Program-made: the position numbers and the translations under genes
Source: Maribacter sp. HTCC2170
GTDB taxonomy: Bacteria; Bacteroidota; Bacteroidia; Flavobacteriales; Flavobacteriaceae
Reading direction: 5' to 3'
Assembly: GCF_000153165.2 (NCBI RefSeq)
Contig: NC_014472.1
Span: forward strand, 555,501 to 619,500
DNA: 64,000 bases
Shown: in pieces, positions 8,595-19,200 of the stretch
Numbering within the stretch: the stretch's first letter is position 1
Layout of the letters: each line of letters opens with the position of its first letter
The notes under the pieces: generated by a model
Seen by the model: the letters and a program-made list of their open reading frames with translations, nothing else
What the model was told of the DNA's origin: nothing
Databases searched by the model: none

Positions 8595-9932
8595 ATGATA
8601 ACATATATAGGAATACTCATCGTACTAGTTGGTTTGGTCAGTCTACTGGCCAAACCAATATTTAAAAATAGTAACATACTTAATTGGTTCAATCAAAAAC
8701 GAAGTTTACAATTAATACTTGTAGGGCTGGTCCTTAGTATTGTAACTGGTGCTTTCTTTTATGCGGAGCCCGGAACCGCTTATGCGGTACAATATCCATG
8801 GGGCGGTCAAAAAGCTGTCTTTAGACAGGGAATTCATACTAAAATGTGGGGACGCTTAATCCCAATTCAATTTGAGCTCCCCATCAAATACGTAATCCCA
8901 ACCGCAGATGGCGAACTAGGTGAACAAAGTGAATATGCGAATGTTGATCGCGCAAAGTACTGGGCTTTTAGCGATGCGGTAAAGGCCAGAATAGCCACAT
9001 CTGTAGTAATTAGTATAAACACTGACGACCAATCGCAATTTTTGTCAGTTGCCGATCGTAATAAAACTGAGCAAAATATGATTCGCTCCAGAATCATACC
9101 CAACATAGACCAGTCAATTAAAAATACCTGTAAATTGATGGATGCCCAGGATTACATTTCAGGTCAAGCTTCGGATTTTGACAGGTACTTCAAAGATCAA
9201 TTGGAAAATGGAATGTACGTTCTTGAAGAATATGCGGAAAACGAAACACAGGAAATTATCGGAGACAGTAGCACGGTACGTACGGTAGTGAACAAAGAAT
9301 CAAAACACAAACGTTTTCGCATTCAAATAAAAAATGGAGAGCCAGTTCGTGAAAAAGGCAACTCATTAAAGGCCTATGGGCTTACAGTTATCCAGGCTGT
9401 TGTTACTGAAATAGATTGGGAAGAAACCTTTGACAATCGTCTTCAATTACAAAAAGAAGAGGTTGCACAAACCCAATTGGAAAAACAACAGGCAGAGCGT
9501 GAATTCTATCGTGCTCAAAAGGAAAAGGCTCGTGGTGAAGCGGATAAGGCCACCGAACGTGCTCGATTGGAAAAAGAGCAAATTCAAAAAACCATAGCTG
9601 CCGAAACAGAAGCTAAAGTTGCTGAGTTTAATCTTGTAAAAGAGAAGAAGCAATTCGAAGTGGAAAAATACAAAGCACAAAGTAAAAAGGTTGCAGCCGA
9701 CGCAGAAGCTTATCAAAATGCTAAATTGGTGCATGCCGGACTTACACCACAAGAAAGAGCTGAATGGGCGTTTAAAACTTCTGTAGGAGTTGCTCGCGAG
9801 CTAAAAAGTCTGAATCTACCAGAAATATTCATTGAAGGTGGAAATGCAAAAAGTTCTGAGAGCAATCTTTTGCAATCATTGATTGGCGCAGATTTAGCCA
9901 AAAAGATGATGGATTCAAATACCAACAAGTAA
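8595..9932 (+). CDS. SPFH/Band 7 domain membrane protein
   Basis: A 445-residue stomatin/prohibitin/flotillin-type protein. Two N-terminal hydrophobic segments (about 3-19 and 39-57) anchor it. The SPFH core with FRQGIHTKMWGRLIPIQFELP follows, and an Ala/Glu/Lys-rich coiled coil covers about 285-375. Such proteins form oligomeric scaffolds in membrane microdomains and often control membrane proteases; here no partner protease is adjacent. It is a single-gene unit between two terminators. Confidence 0.9.
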   Translation: MITYIGILIVLVGLVSLLAKPIFKNSNILNWFNQKRSLQLILVGLVLSIVTGAFFYAEPGTAYAVQYPWGGQKAVFRQGIHTKMWGRLIPIQFELPIKYVIPTADGELGEQSEYANVDRAKYWAFSDAVKARIATSVVISINTDDQSQFLSVADRNKTEQNMIRSRIIPNIDQSIKNTCKLMDAQDYISGQASDFDRYFKDQLENGMYVLEEYAENETQEIIGDSSTVRTVVNKESKHKRFRIQIKNGEPVREKGNSLKAYGLTVIQAVVTEIDWEETFDNRLQLQKEEVAQTQLEKQQAEREFYRAQKEKARGEADKATERARLEKEQIQKTIAAETEAKVAEFNLVKEKKQFEVEKYKAQSKKVAADAEAYQNAKLVHAGLTPQERAEWAFKTSVGVARELKSLNLPEIFIEGGNAKSSESNLLQSLIGADLAKKMMDSNTNK

Positions 9933-9951
9933 ACTTCAAATCATTATCTAA

Positions 9952-9979
9952 CCCTGACTAAACTGTCAGGGTTTTTTTT
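9952..9979 (+). terminator. Rho-independent terminator after the SPFH gene
   Basis: The stem CCCTGAC/GTCAGGG with a 6-nt loop is followed by eight T. The stem is identical to that of the terminator at 3331-3350. Confidence 0.9.
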
Positions 9980-10012
9980 ATACATTTGGCAAATAACCAA
10001 AATTGGATAATC

Positions 10013-10153
10013 GTGTATAAAATACTGGCAAAAATCAATAAGGCAATACTACCATCTTACTCCAAAAAAAGGCTAGACCTTTCTAAGGCTTCCAAAATGC
10101 AATTGGCGATTATCGGGTGGCGCTACTTTGTGACTACAAAAGCGTTGGGTTAA
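10013..10153 (+). CDS. Small conserved-looking protein (46 residues), GTG start
   Basis: From GTG at 10013 the frame gives a basic 46-residue protein beginning (V/M)YKILAKINKAILPSYSKKR and ending IIGWRYFVTTKALG. The evenly coding-like composition and the K/L/W/Y pattern recall small flavobacterial proteins of about 45-50 residues often named SsrA-binding protein in databases although they are far too short to be SmpB; that recollection is unverified. An in-frame TTG at 9986 is an alternative start. It is convergent with apt, overlapping its last four bases, and follows the terminator at 9952-9979. Confidence 0.6.
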   Translation: MYKILAKINKAILPSYSKKRLDLSKASKMQLAIIGWRYFVTTKALG

Positions 10154-10662
10154 TAGAGTAATAAAGACTTCACATCGTAATCCGGTAATTTACCTCTTCC
10201 ATTAAGAAAATCAAGTTCCAATAAAAAATTGCATTGAACAATCTCCCCACCCATTTTTTCAATTAGTTCGCAAGTGGCTTTGGCTGTACCTCCCGTAGCC
10301 AAAACGTCATCATGAACCAAAACCTTGTCACCTCTCAAAATGGCGTCAGAATGCATCTCTAGGGCGTCGGTGCCATATTCTAAGCTGTAATCCTGTCTTA
10401 TTGTGTCATAAGGCAATTTCCCAGGTTTCCGAACAGGTACAAACCCAGCATTTAACTCTGTAGCAAGCATAGGTGCAAAAAAGAACCCCCTGCTTTCCAT
10501 TCCGACAACTTTATCAATTTTAACATTTCCTAAAAGTTCCAACAATGCTTTTTTTGCATATTCTATGGCCTTTGGGTCTTTCAAAAGTGGGGTTATATCA
10601 CGAAAAATCACTCCTTTTGATGGAAAATCAGGTATATCGCGAACAAAGGATTTTAAATTCAT
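10150..10662 (-). CDS. apt: Adenine phosphoribosyltransferase
   Basis: Purine salvage enzyme making AMP from adenine and PRPP. The 170 residues match the family length. The PRPP-binding motif VLVHDDVLATGGTAKA lies near residues 113-128, and VVGMESRGFFFAPMLA near 53-68 and PVRKPGKLPYDT near 75-87 are typical Apt signatures. ATG at 10662 starts directly with the MNLKSFVRDIPDFPSKGV segment usual for Apt. It is a single gene, divergent from tRNA-Arg. Confidence 0.97.
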   Translation of the reverse strand: MNLKSFVRDIPDFPSKGVIFRDITPLLKDPKAIEYAKKALLELLGNVKIDKVVGMESRGFFFAPMLATELNAGFVPVRKPGKLPYDTIRQDYSLEYGTDALEMHSDAILRGDKVLVHDDVLATGGTAKATCELIEKMGGEIVQCNFLLELDFLNGRGKLPDYDVKSLLLY

Positions 10663-10681
10663 TTAAATAGGTTCTGGTTAT

Positions 10682-10712
10682 TTTGTGGTAAAGTTAAAAA
10701 GAAATATATTTG
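10682..10712 (+). promoter_or_regulatory. Promoter of tRNA-Arg
   Basis: TTTG at 10682-10685 and TATATTTG at 10705-10712 are separated by 19 bp, a textbook Bacteroidota -33/-7 pair. The tRNA begins 13 bp downstream. This is the best promoter match noticed in the window. Confidence 0.85.
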
Positions 10713-10725
10713 CAGCCCTATAAAT

Positions 10726-10799
10726 GGCCTCGTGGCGCAACTGAATAGCGCATCTGATTACGGCTCAGAAGGTTACAGGTTTGAATCCTGTCGAGGTCA
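10726..10799 (+). tRNA. tRNA-Arg (anticodon ACG)
   Basis: All cloverleaf arms can be drawn. The acceptor is GGCCTCG with CGAGGTC (one G-U pair), the D arm GCGC/GCGC, and the anticodon arm TCTGA-TTACGGC-TCAGA with anticodon ACG. The T arm is ACAGG-TTTGAAT-CCTGT and the discriminator base is A. The CCA end is not encoded. At 74 nt it has normal length. Confidence 0.97.
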
Positions 10800-10828
10800 C
10801 GAATAAACCACAAAAAAGTGGAAATGCA

Positions 10829-10860
10829 AGCGAGTTTCAAAAAGAAGCTCGCTTTTTTTT
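10829..10860 (+). terminator. Rho-independent terminator after tRNA-Arg
   Basis: A ten-pair stem (AGCGAG with CTCGCT, extended by four pairs including one G-U) closes a five-A loop and is followed by at least eight T. It lies between the tRNA and the convergent FG-GAP gene. Confidence 0.88.
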
Positions 10861-10874
10861 CAAAGTAACTTTCT

Positions 10875-13800
10875 TTAAAGCGAAGCATCCAACGAAAAAG
10901 TTCGCAAACCAGCATTGTTATTTGTAACAATGATCAAATCTTCATTTTTAGTCTTGACAGTACCCATGTCTTTTGCATTGCCATTATTAAAAAATCCTGT
11001 TTCTGTAAATTGTCTATAAACAAATTCATCTTTCTGGTACGACAATATTGAGCCATAAGAAGCATCGTAGCGTACCGTTTCAACCTCCGAATCATAATGG
11101 TTACCCACAATAATTATTTCATCTAATTCATCATTATCCAAATCAATAAATTTAAAATCCATTATTGGAGCAATTTGAACGGTATTCGGTAGTATTCTTA
11201 GTTTAAATTCCCCGTTACCTAAATTCTCAAGATAAATGCTTTCTAAAAGGTCTGCCTGGTAATGAAGGGCATTACTCAGTTTGTCTTCACCATAAATATC
11301 ATAGAGATCCGCCTCTGCAAACATTTTAAAATTTGGAAATTTATCTAAAACAAATGGCATTTGTTGCGATGAACATTCTCTTCCTCTTGCTGGTACCAAA
11401 CTTCCTTTGTAATTCTTTGATAGCACAATATCGTAGGTTCCGGTGCCATCAAAATCATCACAAAAAATATGGAGCTCCTTTTTCTTATTAGCTCTATACT
11501 TTGCATTTAATCCTAAATTACCTGCAAAATAATCTATGTCCCCATCGTTATCAATATCATGGGACGCTACACTAAACCAAATTCCAGTAGTATTCTTAAG
11601 TGATTCAATGGTTTTACTTTGGAATATACCTTCATTGTTCTCCAATATTGTTATTGGCATCCATTCACCAACAAGTATCAAATCCTCATCTGAATCATGG
11701 TCAAAATCTGAGAAAATAGCATCTGTGACCATTCCTATGTTTGCAATTTCCGGAGCAATCGTCTTTGTTTTATCAATAAACCTCCCACCTTCATTAATGA
11801 GAATATAAGATTTTGGCGCGTAGGGATATTTATCAGGGATAATTCTACCCCCCACAAATAAATCCATATCCCCATCATTATCCATATCCGATGCCTTTAC
11901 AGTTTGTCCGCTTGAATTGATTAATGGCAAGCTGTTTACACTCTTTGCAAATTCACCTTCACCATTATTGACATATAATCTATCTTGAAATAAACTGTCG
12001 CCTTCAGAAAATTCACTACTACCACTAACTACATATAAATCTTGATCTTCATCGCCATCTGCATCAAAAAATAAAACTCCTAAATCTTCATGAGCTCTAT
12101 CGTTTTCCCAGGTTGAAGAAATTTGTTTCTTAAAGTTTCCGTCATTAGTTTGAACATACAACTCAGCACTTTGTCCGGCAGCTCCTCCAACAAAAAAATC
12201 TTCCAAACCATCATTGTTAACATCCGCCTTATCTATAAACGGACCATTATGTGATTGGCTATGAGGTAAAAGTACTTGCTTTTTAAAATCATCTATATCT
12301 TTTTCAGCATGCTTAAACGATATTCCTCTTTTTTCTGAATTCATCTCAGTTAATAGTGTTTTCTCTTCTGACTTGTCTTTTTCAATTGAAGCTATTGCAT
12401 TTTTTTGTTCTACTTTAATTACTTGATTTACCTCAATGTTCTCAATTTTGGTCACCATTTGGTTAGGCCATTCTACTAGAATCTCATCAATCATAGAAGC
12501 ATCTCCTACACCAAAATTCATCACGTTTTGGACTGATGACAAAAACCCTCTACTCAAGTATAGTTCCTGATATTGTTTTTTACCTTTTACGTTAATTGTT
12601 ACCTTGGAACCGATGGCCAGTGTGTTTTTTATGTCTCCCTCTAACCTGATTTGAATAAAGTTATTGGACTCATTGTTTTTATATACCTGGGCCGTACTAT
12701 TAATATTATTTATAACTAAATCCAAATTACCGTCGTTATTAAAATCTGCATAAGCCACTCCATTGGATTGCGTTTTTACATCAAAACCCCATTTTTTTGA
12801 TGTATTTGTAAAGGTATAATCGCCATTATTTTTGAAGCTATAATTATTGATTTTAAAAGAGGGCATCATACTACTGACTTCATTAAAATCCGGTTTGTTT
12901 TTTTGTGCAAATCTTTTTGAGAGTTCTATCCTAAAATCTTGATTCCCCATTTCTTTTAAAATCCCATTGGTAACAAAAACATCTTTAAAACCATCATTAT
13001 CAAAATCGGTAATGAGTGGCGCCCAGCTCCAATTAGTTTTGGCCAGCCCACTCAACTGTCCAATTTCACTAAATTGACCATTACCTTTATTCAACTGTAG
13101 TGTATTTACCATATATTGATAATGATACTTCTTCTCTACCAAAGCCTTAAAATTACCAGTACTCATGGTTGCCATATTCTGTTTACTCTGCTTATGGTCA
13201 TCATTAGCCATTTCCAGCACCATTAAATCTGGCAATAAATCATTATTGATGTCGGCAAAGTCTGATCCCATACTACTATAAGAGATATGGTTTATTCTAT
13301 CCAAAATTTGATTGGAAAACGTTCCGTTTTTATTGTTGATGTAAAGCATATCTGGAGTTAGAAAATCATTACATACATATACATCTGGCCAATTATCGTT
13401 ATTAAAATCACCAATTGATGCGCTTAAGCCCCATGCCTTATTAACCATTCCTGCTTCATGGGTTATTTCAGTAAAGAAATCACCATCATTTCTATAAAGT
13501 ATATCAGAGTTCAATCTATTGAAAGCTCTTTCTATTTGCATATTAAGTCGTGAAGTGTTTTCAAAATCGATTCGGTGGTTAACCAAATACATATCCAGAT
13601 CACCATCTTTATCAAAATCAAAAAAATATGCTTGAGTACTAAAACCAGGATCGTTGACTTTCCACTTTTCAGCCTCTTCTTTAAATGTATTGTTCTTTTG
13701 GTTAACGAATAGTTTGTTCTCCCTGAGGGCACTATTCTCTATTTCACCCGATTTACACACGTAAATATCAAGCCAGCCATCATTATTAATATCAATAACA

Positions 13801-14186
13801 GAAACGCCTGTAGACCATCCTTCTACATCTTCCAATCCAGATCCAGTAGTAACATCTTCAAATTTAAACTCGCCTTTGTTCAAATACAGTTTATTGGATA
13901 GTTGATTGGCCACAAAAAACACATCCACCAAGCCATCATTGTTAAAATCGGCCGTCGCTACACCGCCTCCATTATAAATATTGGAAAAATTCAAAAAATT
14001 CAGTGCTTCGGTTTCTTCAATCTTATTGTTGAAATCAATGGAAGATTGACTCACAGGTATTAAGGAGAATTGGGTGTCGTTTATCGAGTCCTTTTCATCA
14101 AGGTGATTAAGTACTTTATAGTTAGAATTATTACAGCCAACCAATAAAATACAAAGAGAGAAGAATTGAGGTATTTGTTTCAACAT
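10875..14186 (-). CDS. FG-GAP/VCBS-repeat lipoprotein with ASPIC/UnbV domain
   Basis: A 1103-residue cell-surface lipoprotein: hydrophobic signal then the lipobox LLVGC (Cys 18). Many Ca-binding FG-GAP/VCBS propeller repeats are visible as DFNNDGxxD, DINNDGWLDIYV, DFDKDGDLDMYLVN, DNDGDMDLFVGG and so on, in two blocks (about 55-480 and 635-1000). Between them (about 520-590) is an ASPIC/UnbV-like segment (RLEGDIKNTLAIGSKVTI ... LVEWPNQ). Proteins of this kind are common beside SusCD in marine Bacteroidota and probably bind glycan or glycoprotein outside the cell. It is last in the PUL transcript, separated from susD by a minus-strand terminator that may lower its expression. Confidence 0.88.
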   Translation of the reverse strand: MLKQIPQFFSLCILLVGCNNSNYKVLNHLDEKDSINDTQFSLIPVSQSSIDFNNKIEETEALNFLNFSNIYNGGGVATADFNNDGLVDVFFVANQLSNKLYLNKGEFKFEDVTTGSGLEDVEGWSTGVSVIDINNDGWLDIYVCKSGEIENSALRENKLFVNQKNNTFKEEAEKWKVNDPGFSTQAYFFDFDKDGDLDMYLVNHRIDFENTSRLNMQIERAFNRLNSDILYRNDGDFFTEITHEAGMVNKAWGLSASIGDFNNDNWPDVYVCNDFLTPDMLYINNKNGTFSNQILDRINHISYSSMGSDFADINNDLLPDLMVLEMANDDHKQSKQNMATMSTGNFKALVEKKYHYQYMVNTLQLNKGNGQFSEIGQLSGLAKTNWSWAPLITDFDNDGFKDVFVTNGILKEMGNQDFRIELSKRFAQKNKPDFNEVSSMMPSFKINNYSFKNNGDYTFTNTSKKWGFDVKTQSNGVAYADFNNDGNLDLVINNINSTAQVYKNNESNNFIQIRLEGDIKNTLAIGSKVTINVKGKKQYQELYLSRGFLSSVQNVMNFGVGDASMIDEILVEWPNQMVTKIENIEVNQVIKVEQKNAIASIEKDKSEEKTLLTEMNSEKRGISFKHAEKDIDDFKKQVLLPHSQSHNGPFIDKADVNNDGLEDFFVGGAAGQSAELYVQTNDGNFKKQISSTWENDRAHEDLGVLFFDADGDEDQDLYVVSGSSEFSEGDSLFQDRLYVNNGEGEFAKSVNSLPLINSSGQTVKASDMDNDGDMDLFVGGRIIPDKYPYAPKSYILINEGGRFIDKTKTIAPEIANIGMVTDAIFSDFDHDSDEDLILVGEWMPITILENNEGIFQSKTIESLKNTTGIWFSVASHDIDNDGDIDYFAGNLGLNAKYRANKKKELHIFCDDFDGTGTYDIVLSKNYKGSLVPARGRECSSQQMPFVLDKFPNFKMFAEADLYDIYGEDKLSNALHYQADLLESIYLENLGNGEFKLRILPNTVQIAPIMDFKFIDLDNDELDEIIIVGNHYDSEVETVRYDASYGSILSYQKDEFVYRQFTETGFFNNGNAKDMGTVKTKNEDLIIVTNNNAGLRTFSLDASL

Positions 14187-14215
14187 AATTTCTATAAAAA
14201 ATCAAATTTATGGTA

Positions 14216-14249
14216 AAAAAAAAGGGAGAACATGAACAGTTCTCCCTTT
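14216..14249 (-). terminator. Terminator between susD and the FG-GAP gene
   Basis: An 11-pair perfect stem (arms 14221-14231 and 14239-14249, core GGGAGAAC/GTTCTCCC) closes a 7-nt loop. On the minus strand it is followed by eight T (complement of 14216-14223). It would terminate or attenuate transcription coming from susD. Confidence 0.85.
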
Positions 14250-14288
14250 TTAAACTAATTATATAAATAATGAAATAACATTAAGAAT

Positions 14289-16202
14289 CTAATTTTGTTG
14301 TGCCCACCACAATGGTGTATGCACATTATCTGCACCTCCTAATAGCCCTAGAGCTTGCGCGTGACCAGCTGGAACATTATTTTCAAAAGACGAAGGGTAT
14401 TTTAAACGTTGTCCAAAGAAGCCTATTTGATTAGTCAACACATTACCACTATTTAGTATTGGCAATTCCGGAATTGGGTTTTCAATAGCAGGGTTTTCAA
14501 AGAATGGCAAACCTAACCTTCTATGATCACTCCATGCTTCCAAACCTAACCATGGTGTTTGTGCTATATACTTTTGAGTAATAATCTTAGTCAAAAGATC
14601 ATTTTTAACAGTACCACCTTCGTAAATTGTGTTTTCAGGATATGTAAATTCATAAGTACCTGGCGTACCCGTATATCCATCAACATAATCCATAGTTACA
14701 CTTGCAGGAGGTTCGGTCGTATGACTCCAACTTACTGATGTTCCAGCATTATTATAATCCTGAGAAGCAATATACGTTCCTAAGTGATCAGAAACCCCAA
14801 AATATGCAAAACTATCTGCAATACCTTGCTCGTAGGCTGCCTGGCCACTCATTGGAACATTCCAACCCCTAACAGCAGCTTCCGCTATTAAGAAATGTGT
14901 CTCCCAAGAAGGGAAAAATATTCGCCTTTTGGTTTCTCCAGCTCCTCTGAAATTAAGTCCTAAACGTGGGTAAGACCCTGAGGCTATTAATTGGTTCTTC
15001 GTTCCAAAATCTCCCCATTCACCAGCTGCAAAAGCATTATAGGTAAAAGCACAATCCAAAGTAAGTTGAACCTCGCCAGCATCATCCAATAAATCTCTTT
15101 CCGTCAACGTATGATTACTACTCCAAGTTGGGAAATTACTAAACTGGGGATCATCCTGATTTCCAGGAATTGGGAACGTCTTATACGCTCTAGGATCAAT
15201 TGTATTTGGTAGTCCATCAAAAAAGAAACCTTTAGCTGGGTCATTCGTAAGTTGTGTAAAGTGATCATCAAATTTCATACCTAGGTAACCGGCAGGTTTT
15301 ATATTAATTTGATCTTCAACCGGTAACTGATCCAAAGACGTAACACTACCCAAGCCTACAGTTATATTTTTGTAAGTAGCACTTATATAATTACTATTCC
15401 ATTGTCTAGACATTACATTGGTATAGTTATTCCATCCGCCTTCTTCATAAACACTCATGTCATCGCCCGGTACAGCAATAATCTCTCCACTATTCGCTGC
15501 AGCTTCAAAATGCTGTTGGGCAACACCAGGTGCAACTTCAGATAAACGCATAGCCAAACGCATACGCATAGAATTACCATACTTTTTCCATTTAGCATAA
15601 TCATATCCAAAAGCAGGATCAAGATTACCATCAGGCTTGAATGTATTTGATTCATCTATTTGGCTAACAGCATCTGCCAATTCTGCCAACATAAAAGTAT
15701 ATACTTCCTCAACACTATTGTATTCAGGGTTTTCACCTTGGAAGCCATCAATAGGTATTGGCCCAAAGTTATCAGTCATTTCACTCAAAATATAGACTCT
15801 CCAAATTCGTGCAACATGCAGTAAATTCTCGGTATATTCCTTGACATTTCCAGTGGCAATTTTCTCCTCTGCTACAGAAACACCGGTAGTAATATCACGC
15901 AACCATCTGGATACATAACTTTGAAAATAGTCATTGGTCCATCCATCGTTTGTAAAACCTTCCGATAGGGTACCTACACGTGCTGACCTCCCTGCATCCA
16001 TCCAATATAGACGAAAAATACGTTCAGCTATATGTGGGTTTTGTTGTGCTGCTTGAATAGAATTGTTAATAAAAAATTCTACTTCTACTTGCTCTGCGGT
16101 TGCAGCCAAGGGGTTCTCATTGATTTCCTCAAAATCGCTACAAGAAAAAATCAATAGCAAAGCACTGAATAGTGCCAGTTTTTTACTTAATACATTTTTC
16201 AT
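14289..16202 (-). CDS. susD-like: SusD/RagB-family glycan-binding outer-membrane lipoprotein
   Basis: A 637-residue surface lipoprotein pairing with the SusC transporter 11 bp upstream. Signal and lipobox (LLLIFSC, Cys 21) are followed by the SusD-type opening SDFEEINENPLAAT. Further family marks are helical TPR-like segments, WSDHRRLGLPFF near residue 560 and the C-terminal RLKYPSSFENN. The overall pattern fits the SusD-like_2 branch more than classical SusD. By family knowledge it forms the lid that captures oligosaccharide over the SusC barrel; from the neighbouring enzymes the ligand is probably an N-glycan or glycopeptide. Confidence 0.93.
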   Translation of the reverse strand: MKNVLSKKLALFSALLLIFSCSDFEEINENPLAATAEQVEVEFFINNSIQAAQQNPHIAERIFRLYWMDAGRSARVGTLSEGFTNDGWTNDYFQSYVSRWLRDITTGVSVAEEKIATGNVKEYTENLLHVARIWRVYILSEMTDNFGPIPIDGFQGENPEYNSVEEVYTFMLAELADAVSQIDESNTFKPDGNLDPAFGYDYAKWKKYGNSMRMRLAMRLSEVAPGVAQQHFEAAANSGEIIAVPGDDMSVYEEGGWNNYTNVMSRQWNSNYISATYKNITVGLGSVTSLDQLPVEDQINIKPAGYLGMKFDDHFTQLTNDPAKGFFFDGLPNTIDPRAYKTFPIPGNQDDPQFSNFPTWSSNHTLTERDLLDDAGEVQLTLDCAFTYNAFAAGEWGDFGTKNQLIASGSYPRLGLNFRGAGETKRRIFFPSWETHFLIAEAAVRGWNVPMSGQAAYEQGIADSFAYFGVSDHLGTYIASQDYNNAGTSVSWSHTTEPPASVTMDYVDGYTGTPGTYEFTYPENTIYEGGTVKNDLLTKIITQKYIAQTPWLGLEAWSDHRRLGLPFFENPAIENPIPELPILNSGNVLTNQIGFFGQRLKYPSSFENNVPAGHAQALGLLGGADNVHTPLWWAQQN

Positions 16203-16213
16203 ATCTTTTTTTT

Positions 16214-19200
16214 TTAAAATTTAGCCGCTACATTAAAAAACACCGTTCTGGTTGTTGGTGGTGCTAAGTTCTCAAAACCATTGGCATTAGATCGAGTACC
16301 ATTTACAGCCTCGGGATCCACACCATTTAGATTATTTGAAATCATCCATACATTGTTGGCCGATACACCAACAGATAACCCTTTAAAAGGTGTTCTATCT
16401 AAAAATTTATTATCAAAGGTATAGGTTAAATTAACATTTCTTAGTCTATAATGTGTTGCATCATATACATTGGCCTCATTAATACCTAAATTCCCTGAAC
16501 GACCTGTAATAGCTGCCCAATAGTTTTGTGGTGTGGCACCAACGGTATTTTCACTTAAATTACCAGCGCCATCATCTACAACACCATCAACAACAATGTC
16601 CCCTCTATCTCCATTAACTGTAGTAACAGCGGCCAAACCAGATCTCTGCAAGGCATGATTGGTACCAGAGAAAATTTCTCCTCCTATGCTCGCACTAAAT
16701 AGGAAACTGAAAGCAAAGTTCCTATAAGTAAACATATTTGTAACGCCCAATAATGCATCAGGTACCTGAGAACCTAAAACATGTCTGTCTGCTGTAGCTA
16801 ACGGTAAGCCTTCACCATCAACCAATATTCTTCCAAAGAAAGGACTGGCTTCATCTTCAACTCTTAGGAACTTGGTCCCTACGATGACCCCATAATCGCC
16901 ACCAACATCTGCTCTAATTCTAAAGTTATCAAAACCTCCTAAGGTATATTCAGTAACATCGTCGGCCAATTCTTCTATGGTATTTTCGTTTTTCGAGTAA
17001 TTAACATCCATATGCCAAGACAAACCATCATCATTATCCAAAATTTTGGTCTTTAAAGTTGCCTCAACACCCTTATTTTGAATATCACCTGCATTTATCT
17101 TTTTAGAATTGAACCCACTAAAAGGATCTAAAGGAAGATCTATCAATTGATTCGTTGCATTGGATTTATACCAAGCAATATCCAATCCTACACGATTGTT
17201 AAAAAAACGCGCATCTAAACCAAACTCAACAGATTTGATCAACTCATTTACAACATCTGGGTTAAGCAAAGTATTATTTGTTGAAGCCGTGGTGTTACCT
17301 TGTGAGTCATTACCTATTGAAAATGAATTGTACAACTGGTAAGGACTTAAATCATTACCTACCTCGGCATAAGAACCTCTTAGCTTACCGAAAGTAAACC
17401 AACTTGGCAATTCACCGCCATTATTGGTAATCATATCAGAAATTACAAGTGAGGCACTTGCAGATGAGTAGAAAAACGATCTATTCTCCTCGCTTAATGT
17501 AGAAGTCCAATCGTTACGACCTGTAACATCTATAAAGAAATAGCCATCATAGTTTATTTGGAAAAGACCGTATAATGAATTTATTTTCTTTTCGCTAAAT
17601 CCTTGAGAAACACTTGCTGGATTAACCCCATTATTTAAGCTAAATAAATTAGGAACCAGTAGGGTACCAGAATTACTACTTATTCTACTATTCTCAGTAT
17701 TCATTAAGTTACCACCTAAAGTAACAGACCCTCCTAATTTTCCAAAAATATTGTCCTTAGCAGCTACTAGCAAAGCACTGTAATTTTGCTCATTAAAAGT
17801 ACTTTTACCTAAGCCATAAGTGGAATTACTTGAAGTTCCTGCAAATACTTTTGATTCAGTATTCGTGGTATACATATCTACACCACCTCTAACTTCTGCA
17901 TTCAACCAATCGTTAAATTCATGCTTTAATGATCCTGTTAAAATAAACCTATCTCTGGAATCCCAGCTTAAACGTCTTTCGTTCGCCCAATAAGGATTAA
18001 TTTGTGAGGAGTTGGGATCATACCATACTTGATTACCAAATTCGTCCACGCCATCAGAATATTGTGTAATATCACGTGATCGTGGAAAATTTATGATGGT
18101 TTGATATTGGCTTAGGGACCCAAAACCAGTTCTTGGCCTATTATTGGCCGTAGTCTTATTGTACTGTACTTTTGTATCAACAGTCCATTTTTTATCCTTT
18201 CCAAATTTGGATACACCTCTCGCCGTCATGTTTAAACGTTCTAAAGTGGCCGAAGGAGAAATACCCTCATCATCCAAATAATTTGCAGAGGTATAATAAG
18301 AACCTGAATCCGTTTGATTTTGGATTGAAATACTATGGTTTTGACTAAGCCCATTTTTATAGTAGTTCCCTACATTATCATAAGCCTTATCAAAAACAAC
18401 TGACCCTTGCTCAGGACCTGTTTCTGTTTGTCCAGAAATTCTTGGTCCCCAACTAGTACTATCATATTCACCATAAGCACCTAAAGAACCTTGCCCAAAA
18501 CTGCTCTGCAATTCCGGTTTTGTAAATATAGTTTGAAAACCAGTTGTTGCTGAGTATGAAATACCCAATCCTTGATTGGATTTACCAGTTTTAGTCGTAA
18601 TCAATATAACACCATTACCCGCTCGCGAACCGTACAATGCAGCCGCAGAAGCTCCTTTTAAAACTGATAAAGATTCAATATCGTCTGGGTTCACATCCGC
18701 TAGTCCATTACCTAAATCAGCAGAAGGACTCCAGAAACCTTCACTACTTGAACCTGTAAAGTTATCCAAGGGAGTACCATCAACTACAATCAATGGTTGG
18801 TTGTCACCAGTTAATGAACTATACCCTCTTAATACAATTTTAGATGATCCAGCAGGACCATTACTTCCTTTAATAACCTGTAATCCTGTTATTTTTCCAG
18901 ATAATGCGTTAACCATGTTTGGCTCTCTAGCATCTACAATAGAAGCACCCTTGATTTCTTGAACGGCATATCCCAAAGATTTACGTTCTCTTTTAATACC
19001 CAAAGCTGTTACCACTACCTCATCAAGCATTTCAGCATCTACCATTAACACTACATTAATAGTGGTTCTACCTGAAATGGAAATTTCTTGGGATGTAAAT
19101 CCTAAAGTAGAAAACACTAAGGTAGCAGCCGAGTCAGAAACTTCGATGGTGTAATTACCATCAAAATCAGTAGCCACACCGTTAGTTGTTCCTTTTTCAA

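Noticed and set aside
10718-10930. Minus-strand open frame of 70 codons
   Set aside because: It is antisense to tRNA-Arg, its terminator and the end of the FG-GAP gene; composition is not coding.
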